64,000 bases of DNA. It comes from Pantoea sp. Ap-967. Its GTDB lineage: Bacteria > Pseudomonadota > Gammaproteobacteria > Pseudomonadales > Pseudomonadaceae. The notes under the pieces were generated by a model. That model saw only the letters and a list, made by a program, of their open reading frames with translations, was not told where the DNA came from and did no database searches. The DNA is taken from positions 103,023 through 167,022 of the forward strand of contig NZ_VWXK01000013.1 in NCBI RefSeq assembly GCF_011752565.1, in the 5' to 3' direction. Both the position numbers and the translations under genes were made by a program. Of this stretch, positions 34,019 to 42,334 are shown in pieces. The stretch's first letter is position 1. Each line of letters begins with the position of its first letter.

Positions 34019-34773
34019 TGAGCAAGCCTCTTCTCATGTCGGATATCGAATGGCAAGCGCGCTGCGAGCTTGCCGCGCTGTACCGGCTGGTCGCCTACTA
34101 CCGCATGACCGACCTGATCGACACGCACATCACCCTGCGCGTGCCCGGCCCCGACCGGCACTTTCTGATCAACCGTTACGGCGTGGCCTTCGAAAAAATG
34201 CGCGCCAGCGACCTGGTGCTGATCGACCTGGACGGCAACGTGGTCGACAGCCACTACAACGGCGGCAAGGTCAACGCGGCCGGGTTCGTCATCCACTCGG
34301 CCATCCACGAGGCGCGCCCGGACCTGCACTGCATCGTCCATACCCACACCGCCGCCGGCATGGCCGTGGCTGCCCAGCGTGACGGCCTGCTGCCGCTGAC
34401 CCAGCACGCGCTGAAGTTCTACGGCAACCTGGCCTACCACACCTACGAAGGCATTGCCCTGTCGCTGGCCGAGCGCGAGCGCCTGGTGGCCGACCTGGGC
34501 CCGCACAAGGCGATGATCCTGCGCAACCACGGCTTGCTCGCGGCCGGTGGCAGCGTGGCGGCTGCCTTCCATGAAATCTACTTCCTCGAACGCGCCTGCC
34601 AGGCGCAGGTGCAGGCCATGTCCGCAGGCGTTGCGCTGAACGTGCCTTCGGAGGATGTGTGCCGGCACACTGCTGCGCAGTTCGGCCGTGATGGCATCGA
34701 CGGCATCATCGACATGGCCTGGCAGGCCGCGCTGAGCCTGATCGACGAGCAACGCAGCAACTGGTGCAGCTGA
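34018..34773 (+). CDS. class II aldolase/adducin-family protein
   Basis: A 251-residue protein with the class II aldolase fold. Zinc-binding H108-T-H110 lies in IVHTHTAAG, and a third ligand is expected in ILRNHGLLAAG. VLIDLDGN and VIHSAIHEARPDLHC are typical. Members cleave phosphorylated sugars or decarboxylate and split hydroxyketo acids. There is no kinase in the cluster, so a non-phosphorylated substrate is more likely. The start overlaps the transporter stop; one base separates it from the next gene. Confidence 0.83.
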   Translation: MSKPLLMSDIEWQARCELAALYRLVAYYRMTDLIDTHITLRVPGPDRHFLINRYGVAFEKMRASDLVLIDLDGNVVDSHYNGGKVNAAGFVIHSAIHEARPDLHCIVHTHTAAGMAVAAQRDGLLPLTQHALKFYGNLAYHTYEGIALSLAERERLVADLGPHKAMILRNHGLLAAGGSVAAAFHEIYFLERACQAQVQAMSAGVALNVPSEDVCRHTAAQFGRDGIDGIIDMAWQAALSLIDEQRSNWCS

Positions 34774-34774
34774 C

Positions 34775-35707
34775 ATGGGCAAACTCATACTGCTTTGCCA
34801 GAACCCCGCGCTGACCGACTGGTTGGCCGCGCTGTTCGCCGAACACGCCCCGCAGCTCGATGTGCTGCGCCCAGGCGACGCCCAGGCACACCTGGCCGAG
34901 GTGGCCGTGTGCTGGTTCCCGCCCGCGGGCAGCCTGGGCCAGCTGCCGAACCTGCGCTTGCTGCACTCGATTGGCTCGGGGGTCGATCACCTGGCCCAGG
35001 ACAGCTCGCGTGACCCGGCCGTGCCGGTCTGCCGGGTGGTCGACCCCGACCACACCTTGGGCATGAGCGAGTACGTGCATTGGGGCGTGCTGCACTTTCA
35101 CCGGGGTTTCGACCAGGTAATTGCCGGCCACGGCCGGCAGCACTGGCAACGGCCGGTGCAGCGCAAGGCCGAGCACTTCAAGGTCGGCGTAATGGGCCTG
35201 GGTGCGATTGGCGCGCCGGTGGCGCAGCGCCTGGCCGGCGCAGGCTACGACGTGCGCGGCTGGGCCCGCACGCCAAGGCAGATCGAGGGCATCAGCACCT
35301 TCGCCGGCGCCCCTTCGCTGCACGGCTTCCTCGCTGGGCTGGATGTGCTGGTCAACTTGCTGCCGCTCACCGCCAGCACCCAGGGTGTGTTGAACCACGC
35401 GGTTTTCCGCCATATGGCGGACGGCAGTGCCCTGATCAACTGTGGGCGCGGCCAACACCTCGATGCCGAACACCTGCGCCAGGCGCTGGCCAGCGGCAAG
35501 CTGCGTGGCGCCTTGCTCGATGTGTTCGAGCAGGAACCCCTCCCCGCCGACGCGCCACTGTGGCACATGCCCGGGGTCTGGGTGACCCCGCACATGGCGT
35601 CGGCGGCGTCCGACCTGTGCATTGCCCGTCAGGTGGCCGACAACGTGTCGCGCCTGGCTGCCGGGCTTGAATTGAACAACCGAGTCGATGCCGAACTGGG
35701 CTATTGA
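34775..35707 (+). CDS. D-2-hydroxyacid dehydrogenase (glyoxylate/hydroxypyruvate reductase GhrA type)
   Basis: A 310-residue NAD(P)-linked dehydrogenase. The Rossmann motif is VGVMGLGAIGAPVAQRL. The catalytic set is Arg in INCGRGQHLD, Glu in DVFEQEPLP and His in VTPHMAS. The short N-terminal domain and LHSIGSGVDHL match the GhrA subgroup, which reduces glyoxylate or hydroxypyruvate. It is tightly packed after the aldolase, so it probably handles the C2-C3 keto acid that the aldolase releases. Confidence 0.85.
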   Translation: MGKLILLCQNPALTDWLAALFAEHAPQLDVLRPGDAQAHLAEVAVCWFPPAGSLGQLPNLRLLHSIGSGVDHLAQDSSRDPAVPVCRVVDPDHTLGMSEYVHWGVLHFHRGFDQVIAGHGRQHWQRPVQRKAEHFKVGVMGLGAIGAPVAQRLAGAGYDVRGWARTPRQIEGISTFAGAPSLHGFLAGLDVLVNLLPLTASTQGVLNHAVFRHMADGSALINCGRGQHLDAEHLRQALASGKLRGALLDVFEQEPLPADAPLWHMPGVWVTPHMASAASDLCIARQVADNVSRLAAGLELNNRVDAELGY

Positions 35708-35733
35708 TCGCACGCTTTACCAGGAGGTCCTAC

Positions 35734-36750
35734 ATGAAGACGTTTTTCCACCCGGCGCAGCGCCTGCACCACCCCCGCTCCTACCTGTCGCGTGGCCAGA
35801 TGCGCGAGCCCCAGGAGCTGCCCAGCCGCATCGACCCGCTGCTGGCAGTGGTCGAGCAACTGGGCTACCCGCTGCACCAGCCCGCCGACCACGGCCTGGC
35901 GCCGCTGGCAGCCGTGCACAGTGCGGCCTACCTCGACTACCTGAGCAGCGCCTACCAACAGTGGCACGAAGTGCCGGAAGACTGGGGCGATGAGGTGATG
36001 TCCAACATCTTCATCCGCGAAGGCAACCCGCTGCGGGGCATTCTCGGCAAAACCGCCCGCTACCTGGCGGACGGCAGCTGCCCGATTGGCGAGCACACCT
36101 GGCAGTCTGCCTATTGGTCGGCGCAAAGCGCCGTCGCTGCTGCCCATGCAGTGATCGAAGGCGACCAGGCCGCCTACGCCCTGTGCCGGCCACCGGGGCA
36201 CCATGCCCGGGCCGAGGCCGCCGGTGGTTTCTGCTTCCTGAACAACGCCGCCATCGCCGCCCAGGTACTGCGCGGCAGGTTCGCCAAGGTGGCGGTGTTC
36301 GACACCGACATGCACCACGGCCAGGGCATCCAGGAAATCTTCTACGACCGGGATGACGTGCTGTACGTGTCGATTCACGGCGACCCGACCAACTTCTACC
36401 CGGTGGTCGCCGGCTTCGATGACGAAACCGGTACGGGGGCAGGTGCAGGCTTCAACCTCAACCTGCCCATGGCCCACGGCGCCAGCGAGGCGGACTTCTT
36501 CGCCTGCATGGACCAGGCCGAAGCGGCGCTGCGGGCGTTTGCCCCGGATGTGCTGGTGTTGTCGCTGGGCTTCGACATCTACGAGAACGACCCGCAATCG
36601 AAGGTTGCCGTGAGCCATGAAGGCTTCCGCCGCCTCGGCCAGCGGATCAAGGCGCTGGGCCTGCCGTGCGTGGTGGTTCAGGAAGGGGGGTACGACATTG
36701 CCACCCTGGATGAAAATGCCTCGCGGTTCTTCCACGGTTTGACGGCCTGA
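35734..36750 (+). CDS. histone-deacetylase-family amidohydrolase (acetylpolyamine aminohydrolase type)
   Basis: A 338-residue class II HDAC-fold enzyme with every catalytic residue: His156-His157 (PPGHHA), zinc ligands Asp192 and His194 (TDMHHGQG) and Asp281 (LGFDIYEND), and Tyr320 (EGGYD). Spacing matches acetylpolyamine amidohydrolase, which removes acetyl groups from acetylated polyamines. The ATG at 35734 has AGGAGG 8 bp upstream. It ends the four-gene unit. Together with the amine oxidase nearby it points to an N-acylated amine as growth substrate. Confidence 0.87.
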   Translation: MKTFFHPAQRLHHPRSYLSRGQMREPQELPSRIDPLLAVVEQLGYPLHQPADHGLAPLAAVHSAAYLDYLSSAYQQWHEVPEDWGDEVMSNIFIREGNPLRGILGKTARYLADGSCPIGEHTWQSAYWSAQSAVAAAHAVIEGDQAAYALCRPPGHHARAEAAGGFCFLNNAAIAAQVLRGRFAKVAVFDTDMHHGQGIQEIFYDRDDVLYVSIHGDPTNFYPVVAGFDDETGTGAGAGFNLNLPMAHGASEADFFACMDQAEAALRAFAPDVLVLSLGFDIYENDPQSKVAVSHEGFRRLGQRIKALGLPCVVVQEGGYDIATLDENASRFFHGLTA

Positions 36751-36781
36751 CGGCCTGAAGGGTGTTCGCGCGGGTATTTGC

Positions 36782-37026
36782 AGCGCCTGGGAGATCGAGC
36801 GCCGCCCGTGCGGCGCTTCGCGAGCTGCGCTCGCTCCTACGTTTGTTTCGGGCCAGTGAGTCCTGGGGGTTTGGCACGCGAACGCCTTGGCGCATGGCGC
36901 AATATCGCGTCGTACCAACAAGGCGGTCGCGCGCGCCTGTCACAGGCGTTACTGGCCAAAAACAAACGTAGGAGCGAGCGCAGCTCGCGAAGCGCCGCGC
37001 GGGCGGCGCTCGATCTCCCAGGCGCT
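36782..37026. repeat. long REP-like inverted element, copy 1
   Basis: About 245 bp. The ends are a long inverted repeat: AGCGCCTGGGAGATCGAGCG at the left and its complement at the right, each running on through the type A core and ACGTTTGTTT. A ~115-bp spacer beginning GGCCAGTGAGTCCTGGG lies between. A second copy at 37850 carries the same spacer reversed. This is larger than the other REPINs in the window. Confidence 0.85.
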
Positions 37027-37188
37027 AAAAAACCAACGGCGAACACCTGGCGGCCCACACCCCCTCTCAAAACAGGCGCACAACGCTCACAAAATCCCCA
37101 GGCATTTCCTACAAAACCGCACTGGTAGCAGCACCACTCGCAAAATATCCTACAACCTCTGTCGGCTCGCGTCTGATTGTGACTGGAA

Positions 37189-37378
37189 ACCCATCCTTCT
37201 AGGCTTTCCAGGTCGCTGAATAGTTCAGCGATCGGGGTGTGGAAACCCTGGCAATTCATATGGCTGCTGTTGTCATGACAGCCGTACACGGGAGGCTTCC
37301 GAGCCTACCGGGTTTGCCATGTGCCTGGTTTTCCACCCCGTGTACGGCTGTCACCCTAATGTGTGGAAACGGATGGGT
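37189..37378 (+). ncRNA. nested inverted-repeat segment, candidate structured RNA
   Basis: Four arms nest. ACCCATCC (37189-37196) pairs with GGATGGGT (37371-37378). Hairpin TCGCTGAA-TAG-TTCAGCGA spans 37213-37231. A perfect 17-bp stem joins 37276-37292 and 37337-37353 (TGACAGCCGTACACGGG). Inside it is AGGCT-TCCG-AGCCT at 37293-37306. The 5' arm of the big stem can also pair upstream (GGCTG 37262-37266 with CAGCC 37279-37283), so two exclusive folds are possible. It lies 25 bp before a small gene pair. RNA status is inferred; it could instead act as DNA. Confidence 0.5.
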
Positions 37379-37402
37379 GGCACGTGATCACATGGAGCTG
37401 CC

Positions 37403-37519
37403 ATGAAACAAATCGTCCCCGACCCTCCCTACGAATTCAACCTGCCTGACGGCGTCACCCTCCCCCATGCTGTGATGATCGCCGCATGCACACCCACCAT
37501 TCAGGGAGAGAACGCATGA
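37403..37519 (+). CDS. very short protein preceding DUF3077-like gene
   Basis: A 38-residue frame (MKQIVPDPPYEFNLPDGVTL at the start) with GGAG 5 bp before its ATG. Its stop overlaps the next start as ATGA, the usual sign of coupled translation. Pseudomonas DUF3077/DUF6124 proteins often begin with a similar IVPDPP segment, so this may be a shortened relative. Function is unknown. Confidence 0.5.
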   Translation: MKQIVPDPPYEFNLPDGVTLPHAVMIAACTPTIQGENA

Positions 37520-37776
37520 CCGCCGACAACCACACCACCCCCGGCAAAACCTGCTTCTACCAAGGCGATACCCTCAAACAGCCTTTATTCCAGATAGCAC
37601 CTGGCATCCCTTGCCAGCATGCCCGCGACCAGGCCTCGGAACTGATGGGCTGCGTGCGCGACCTGACGCTTTCCGCCGTGATGGACAGCGATCCGCAATT
37701 GATCTGGGCTGCGCATTACTTGAGCGCGCTAGCCAAGGCCTTGCTGGATGATGCGGAGCTTGGGATGGGCCGCTAA
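37516..37776 (+). CDS. small DUF3077-like protein
   Basis: An 86-residue protein. The middle (PLFQIAPGIPCQHARDQASELMGCVRDLTLSA) has the pattern of DUF3077/DUF6124 proteins, which are common, multi-copy and uncharacterised in Pseudomonas. The ATG at 37516 is chosen over 37486 because it overlaps the previous stop and follows GGGAGAG. It is helical and cytoplasmic by appearance. The unit lies between the two inverted REP-like elements. Confidence 0.55.
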   Translation: MTADNHTTPGKTCFYQGDTLKQPLFQIAPGIPCQHARDQASELMGCVRDLTLSAVMDSDPQLIWAAHYLSALAKALLDDAELGMGR

Positions 37777-37849
37777 ATCTTGTGCCGGTGAATCCGCAAT
37801 GTTTGAAATTGCGGGTGGGGCCGGCAGGTGTTCGCCGTTGGATTGTTTG

Positions 37850-38091
37850 CGCCTGTGAGATCGAGCGCCGCCCGCGCGGCGCTTCGCGAGCTGCGCTCGC
37901 TCCTACGTTTGTTTCCGGCCAGTAACGCCTGTGGCAGATGCGCGCGACCGTCTTGTTTGTACGACGCTATATCGCGCTATGCGCCAAAGCGTTCGCGCGC
38001 CAATCCCCCAGGACTCACTGGCCCGAAATAAACGTAGGAGCGAGCGCAGCTCGCGAAGCGCTGCGCGGGCGGCGCTCGATTTCACAGGCGC
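37850..38091. repeat. long REP-like inverted element, copy 2 (opposite orientation)
   Basis: About 242 bp with the same terminal arms (GCGCCTGTGAGATCGAGCGC and complement). The spacer reads GGCCAGTAACGCCTG...CAGGACTCACTGGCC, the reverse complement of copy 1. Its right end supplies the last two codons and the TGA stop of the efflux gene that ends at 38082. Nothing else is seen in the 305-bp gap. Confidence 0.85.
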
Positions 38092-39539
38092 TGCAACTCC
38101 CTCGACGAACCCGCATCATCCCACCCCAACCCCAGCGACTTGTGCAAGGCGGCGAAATCCTTCAACAACTGCGCATCGCCCGCTACCCGGTTCTGCTGGG
38201 CGTCGAAGCGGGTGCGTTCGGCGTCCAGCCAATCCAGGGTACTGGCGGTGCCGGCGCGGTAGCGCTGGCGGGTCAGCTCGGCTGCGCGCTCGGCGCTGGC
38301 CTGAATGCCGCGCAGCAGCACCACGCTCTCACGCTGGTGGCCGTAGCGCACCAAGGCACTGTCGGCATCGCGCAGCGCTTGCAGCACGGTGCCACGGTAT
38401 TGCGCCAGGGCAAGGTCGCGGCCCGCCTCGGCGCCTTCGACCGAGGCCTTCACCCGGCCAAAATCAAGGGCATTCCAGGTCAGGCGCGGCACCAGCAGCC
38501 AGGTGGCGTTGTCCTTGCGTGCCAGGTGGCCTGGGTCGGCGGCGCTGAAGCCCAGGTCGCCCAGCAGGCTCAGCTTGGGAAACCAATCGGCGGTCTTCTC
38601 GCCAATCTGCGCATTGGCCGAGGCCAACTGGCGCTCGGCTGCGCGGATGTCCGGGCGCGCCTTGAGCATGGCGGCCGGGTCGGCCAGCGGCACCTGGGCC
38701 GGCACGCTGGGTAAGGCGGCGGAAGCTTGCAACTGCGCGTCCAGCTCGCCTGGTTCCTGGCCGCATAGCAGGGCCAACTGGTCGAGGGATTCAACGATCT
38801 GCGCCTGCAATGGCAAGCGTTGCGAGCGCGTGGTGTCGGCCTGGGTAATCACCTGCTCCAGTTGCAACTCGCTGGCCACGCCGCGACTGCGGCGCTGGCG
38901 GGTCAGCTCCAGCACCTGCTGCTCCAGCTCACTGGACGCATCCACCAGCGCCAGGCGCTGCTGGCGATCACGCAAGTCGACATAGGCCTGCACCACTTCG
39001 GCGGCCAGCTGGACCTGGGCATCGGCCAGCTGCGCAGCACTGGCGGCGGCACTGGCATCGGCCGCCTCGATGGCGCGGCGGGTGCCGCCGAACAGGTCGA
39101 CCTCCCAACTGGCATCGAAATCGGCCAGGTACAGGCTCAACGGCCCACGCCCGCCTCCGCCCCCTTCACCACCGGCGAATTGCGAGACATCCGGCGAACG
39201 CATGCGCAACATCGTGGCGTTGGCCGACACCTTCGGCCGCCCGGCGGCCTGCTCGCTGGCCAGGCCCGCACGCGACTGGCGCAGGCGCGCTTCGGCCTCG
39301 GCCAGGGTCGGGCTATGGGCCAGGGCTTGGTTGACCAAGGTGTCGAGCTGGGCATCCCCCAGGCTGTGCCACCACTGGGCCGCAGGCGGCGCATCGGGCC
39401 TGGCGGGCTGGTCATGGGCCAGGCGCCCGGCGGCCAGGGTTTTTCCGGCCACCTGCGGCGCGCCTTGGTAATCGGGGCCCACGGTGCAACCGGTGATTGC
39501 CGCCAGCACCAGGGTGGCCAGTAAAGTCTTCTGAATCAT
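38082..39539 (-). CDS. outer-membrane efflux lipoprotein, NodT/OprM family
   Basis: A 485-residue TolC-like channel. A lipobox LAAITGC places the lipidated Cys at 18. The two structural repeats start near PAAQWWHSLGDAQLDTLVNQAL and near ADPAAMLKARPDIRAAERQLASANAQIG. It exports drugs from the inner-membrane pump through the adaptor. Its start overlaps the permease stop (ATGA). The stop codon lies inside a REP-like repeat. Third gene of the efflux operon. Confidence 0.9.
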   Translation of the reverse strand: MIQKTLLATLVLAAITGCTVGPDYQGAPQVAGKTLAAGRLAHDQPARPDAPPAAQWWHSLGDAQLDTLVNQALAHSPTLAEAEARLRQSRAGLASEQAAGRPKVSANATMLRMRSPDVSQFAGGEGGGGGRGPLSLYLADFDASWEVDLFGGTRRAIEAADASAAASAAQLADAQVQLAAEVVQAYVDLRDRQQRLALVDASSELEQQVLELTRQRRSRGVASELQLEQVITQADTTRSQRLPLQAQIVESLDQLALLCGQEPGELDAQLQASAALPSVPAQVPLADPAAMLKARPDIRAAERQLASANAQIGEKTADWFPKLSLLGDLGFSAADPGHLARKDNATWLLVPRLTWNALDFGRVKASVEGAEAGRDLALAQYRGTVLQALRDADSALVRYGHQRESVVLLRGIQASAERAAELTRQRYRAGTASTLDWLDAERTRFDAQQNRVAGDAQLLKDFAALHKSLGLGWDDAGSSRELQRL

Positions 39540-41116
39540 CGGGCATTACCTTGGGGTTTGCGGGTTTTGAGCAACAAGGCCAGTGGAATGCAGGCCAGCA
39601 GCGCCAGCCCCAGCAGTAGGAACGTTTCACCGTAGGTCATCACCAGTGCTTCGCGGGCGATGGTTTGCGCCAATTGCCCCAACGACTGCATCTGCGCGTG
39701 GGCCAAGTCACCACTGCGACCCAGGAAAGCAGCGGTACTGGCAGCCATCTGGTCCTGCACCAGGGTGCTGTTGGCATGCACCGACTCGCGCAGCACGGCA
39801 TCGTGGTACTGCTCGCGGCGGTCGACCAGTACGCCGATCAACGCCAGGCCAATGGAGCCGCCGAGGTTGCGTGCCATGTTGTAAAGGCCCGCCGCATCGC
39901 CGGCCTCCTCGGCCTTCACCGCCGACATCGAGGCCTGGTTCAGCGGCATCATCGCCAGGATCTGGGCAAAGCCGCGCAGGATCTGCGAGCCCCAGAAGTC
40001 GTGGCCAACGCTGTCGGCAGTCAGGTTCACATCAAGCAGGCAACTGATGCAGAACAGCGCGAGGCCAAGGCTTACCAGCCAGCGCGCCGGATAGCGCCCC
40101 AACAGCCTGGGTAGAATAGGCATCAGCATGAAGGCCGGTATGCCCGACAACAGCATGATCGAGCCTGCCTGCTGGGCGTTGTAACCCGACACGTTGCCGA
40201 GAAACTGCGGCAGCAGGTACGAGATGCCATAGATACCCGCGCCCACCACCGAAACGATCAGGATCACGCTGGCGTAGTTGGCGTTGCGCATCAGGCTCAG
40301 GCGAATGATCGGCCGCTTGGCGGTGAGCTGCCCAAGGGTGACCAACACGAAACCGAGCACCGTCAGTAGGCTCAGCCAGATGATCATGTGCGAATCGAAC
40401 CAACGCTCACGCTGGCCCTCCTCCAGCACCACGGTCAGCGAGCTGAGGCCCAGGGTCAGGCCGACGATGCCCAGCCAATCGGCTTTGAACAGCTGCTCAA
40501 GGTCCAGCTTGTCGCTCTTGAGCCCTGTCCACAGCAAGGTCACCAGGGCAATGCTCACCGGCAGGTTGAGGAAGAAGCACCAGCGCCAGCTGGCATTCTC
40601 GGTCAGCCAGCCGCCCACCACCGGCCCCATCAGCGGGCCGAGCAACACCGTCAAACCGAACACACTCATGCCAATGGGCAACTGATGCTGCGGCAACCGG
40701 GTGCGGATGATGGTTTGCGCCGTCGGGATCATCGCCCCGCCGGCAAAGCCCTGGCCGATACGGCCCGCAATCATTCCGGCCAGGCTCTCGGACATCCCGC
40801 AGTACATCGAGAACAGTGTGAACAACACGGCCATGCACATCAGAAACCGGCGCAGGCCGAACACCCGGGTCAACCAGGCGGCCAGCGGAATCATGACGAT
40901 CTCGGACATCAGGTAACCGGTGCTGATCCAGGTGCCTTCGGTGCCGGTGGCGCCAATCTGGCCCTGAATTTGCGGCAATGCCGAGTTGGTGATGGAAATG
41001 TCCAGGGTCGCCAGTAGCGCGCCAAGCGAGCCCGCCGCCACGGCGATCCAGTCGGTCAGCGATGCATTGGCCGGGCGTGCCTGAGCGTTGCCTGCACTGA
41101 GCGCCGCCTCAGCCAT
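39536..41116 (-). CDS. DHA2-family multidrug efflux permease (EmrB type)
   Basis: A 14-helix MFS permease: LATLDISITNSALPQIQGQIG, WISTGYLMSEIVMIPLAAWL, GRIGQGFAGGAMIPTAQTII and LGPLMGPVVGGWLTENASWRW. The ATG at 41116 is chosen because it overlaps the adaptor's stop in the pattern ATGGCTGA; in-frame ATGs at 41125 and 41149 are alternatives without good ribosome sites. It works with the adaptor and NodT channel as a proton-driven tripartite pump. Confidence 0.9.
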   Translation of the reverse strand: MAEAALSAGNAQARPANASLTDWIAVAAGSLGALLATLDISITNSALPQIQGQIGATGTEGTWISTGYLMSEIVMIPLAAWLTRVFGLRRFLMCMAVLFTLFSMYCGMSESLAGMIAGRIGQGFAGGAMIPTAQTIIRTRLPQHQLPIGMSVFGLTVLLGPLMGPVVGGWLTENASWRWCFFLNLPVSIALVTLLWTGLKSDKLDLEQLFKADWLGIVGLTLGLSSLTVVLEEGQRERWFDSHMIIWLSLLTVLGFVLVTLGQLTAKRPIIRLSLMRNANYASVILIVSVVGAGIYGISYLLPQFLGNVSGYNAQQAGSIMLLSGIPAFMLMPILPRLLGRYPARWLVSLGLALFCISCLLDVNLTADSVGHDFWGSQILRGFAQILAMMPLNQASMSAVKAEEAGDAAGLYNMARNLGGSIGLALIGVLVDRREQYHDAVLRESVHANSTLVQDQMAASTAAFLGRSGDLAHAQMQSLGQLAQTIAREALVMTYGETFLLLGLALLACIPLALLLKTRKPQGNAR

Positions 41117-42233
41117 GGTGGGCATCCGGGCCGGTGCGGGTGTCGACATCCACGGTCACCGACAGGCCGGGCACCAACGCCGGGCGCACTGCCTCGGGGA
41201 TATCCAGCACGATGCGTACCGGCACCCGCTGCACGATCTTGGTGAAGTTGCCGGTGGCATTGGACGGTGGCAACAGCGCGAACTGGGCACCGGTACCGGG
41301 CGAAATGCTGTCGACATGGCCGCTGAGGTTTTGCCCCGGCAGCGCGTCGACGTGCACGGTCACCGTTTGGCCAGGACGCATGGCGCCGATCTGGGTTTCC
41401 TTGAAGTTGGCGGTCAGGTACAGCGACTGCACCGGCACAATGGTCATCAGCCGCGTACCCGGCTGCGCGAACTGGCCAACTCGCACGCTGCGGTCGGCCA
41501 CGCGCCCGGCGATCGGGCTGGTCAGCAGGGTGTCCTGCAAGTCGATGTCCGACTGCCGGGCGCTGGCCTGGGACACCGCCAACTGCGCCTGGGCCTGCTG
41601 CAACTGGGCTTGCAGGGTGCCGACCTTGACCTGGGCGGCGCGCAGTGCGGCCTGCTTGGCGACCAGGGTGGCGTCGGCCCGTGACTGCTCGTTGGTCAGG
41701 TCCGCCAGGCGCTCTTCGGTTTCGGCGCCAGAGCGTGCCAGTGGCGCGTAACGCTGAACCTGCCCACGGGCATGGCGCAGGTCCGCCTCGGCACCGCTGA
41801 GCTCGGCCTTGGCCTGGGCAATGCTGGCGTCCTGCTGGGCAAGTTCGGCTTCGGCACGGGCCACGTCGGCCTGGCGAGCCTTGACCGTGGCCGTGGACTG
41901 GTCGGCCGCGGCTTGATAGTTGCCATGATCGAGGCGCGCGACCGGTTGGCCCGCCTCGACCTGCTGGTTATCGGCCACCAGCACCTCGGCGATGTAGCCA
42001 CCGACTTTCGGCGCGACCGTCATGCTGTCGGCCTGCAGGTAGGCATCGTCGGTGGTTTCGATGTACTGCCCGACAAAGTACCAGTGCCCTCCCCAGCCCA
42101 GTGCGGCAACCGCGGCAATGGCACCGAGCGACAGCAGCACGCGCTTGGGACTGCGGCGCTTTTCGCTGGGTATTTCAGGGGCCTGGGCAGGCTGCAGACG
42201 GTCTTGCTGACCGAGGGGGCGATCGGAGGACAT
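41109..42233 (-). CDS. HlyD-family membrane-fusion adaptor (EmrA type)
   Basis: A 374-residue periplasmic adaptor. One membrane anchor (residues ~31-49, VLLSLGAIAAVAALGWGGHW) is followed by a lipoyl half (DDAYLQADSMTVAPKVGGYI), a long Ala/Gln/Glu-rich coiled coil from ~90 to 190, and a beta-barrel domain. The ATG at 42233 (MSSDRPLG) is preferred over the open frame to 42317, which would run over the likely operator. First gene of the efflux operon. Confidence 0.88.
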   Translation of the reverse strand: MSSDRPLGQQDRLQPAQAPEIPSEKRRSPKRVLLSLGAIAAVAALGWGGHWYFVGQYIETTDDAYLQADSMTVAPKVGGYIAEVLVADNQQVEAGQPVARLDHGNYQAAADQSTATVKARQADVARAEAELAQQDASIAQAKAELSGAEADLRHARGQVQRYAPLARSGAETEERLADLTNEQSRADATLVAKQAALRAAQVKVGTLQAQLQQAQAQLAVSQASARQSDIDLQDTLLTSPIAGRVADRSVRVGQFAQPGTRLMTIVPVQSLYLTANFKETQIGAMRPGQTVTVHVDALPGQNLSGHVDSISPGTGAQFALLPPSNATGNFTKIVQRVPVRIVLDIPEAVRPALVPGLSVTVDVDTRTGPDAHHG

Positions 42234-42265
42234 GCCGGGAAATCTCGAAATTATTCCAGTTGCTA

Positions 42266-42280
42266 CAAAATGAGATTTTG
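42266..42280. promoter_or_regulatory. palindromic candidate operator for the TetR regulator
   Basis: CAAAAT-GAG-ATTTTG is a perfect 6-bp palindrome in the 101-bp gap between the divergent efflux operon and the TetR gene. The location suits repression of both promoters. Assignment to this TetR protein is inferred from position. Confidence 0.45.
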
Positions 42281-42334
42281 GCACTTTTATGTCAAGTGGT
42301 ATATTTTCACCACCCACTCCACCAGGTTGTTTTC

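Noticed and set aside
35080..35670. 196-residue frame inside the hydroxyacid dehydrogenase
   Set aside because: Shadow frame; the overlapping frame has intact catalytic residues.
36837..37289. 150-residue minus-strand frame across REP and the folded segment
   Set aside because: It is built from REP repeat and stem sequence, with no ribosome site and no family signal.
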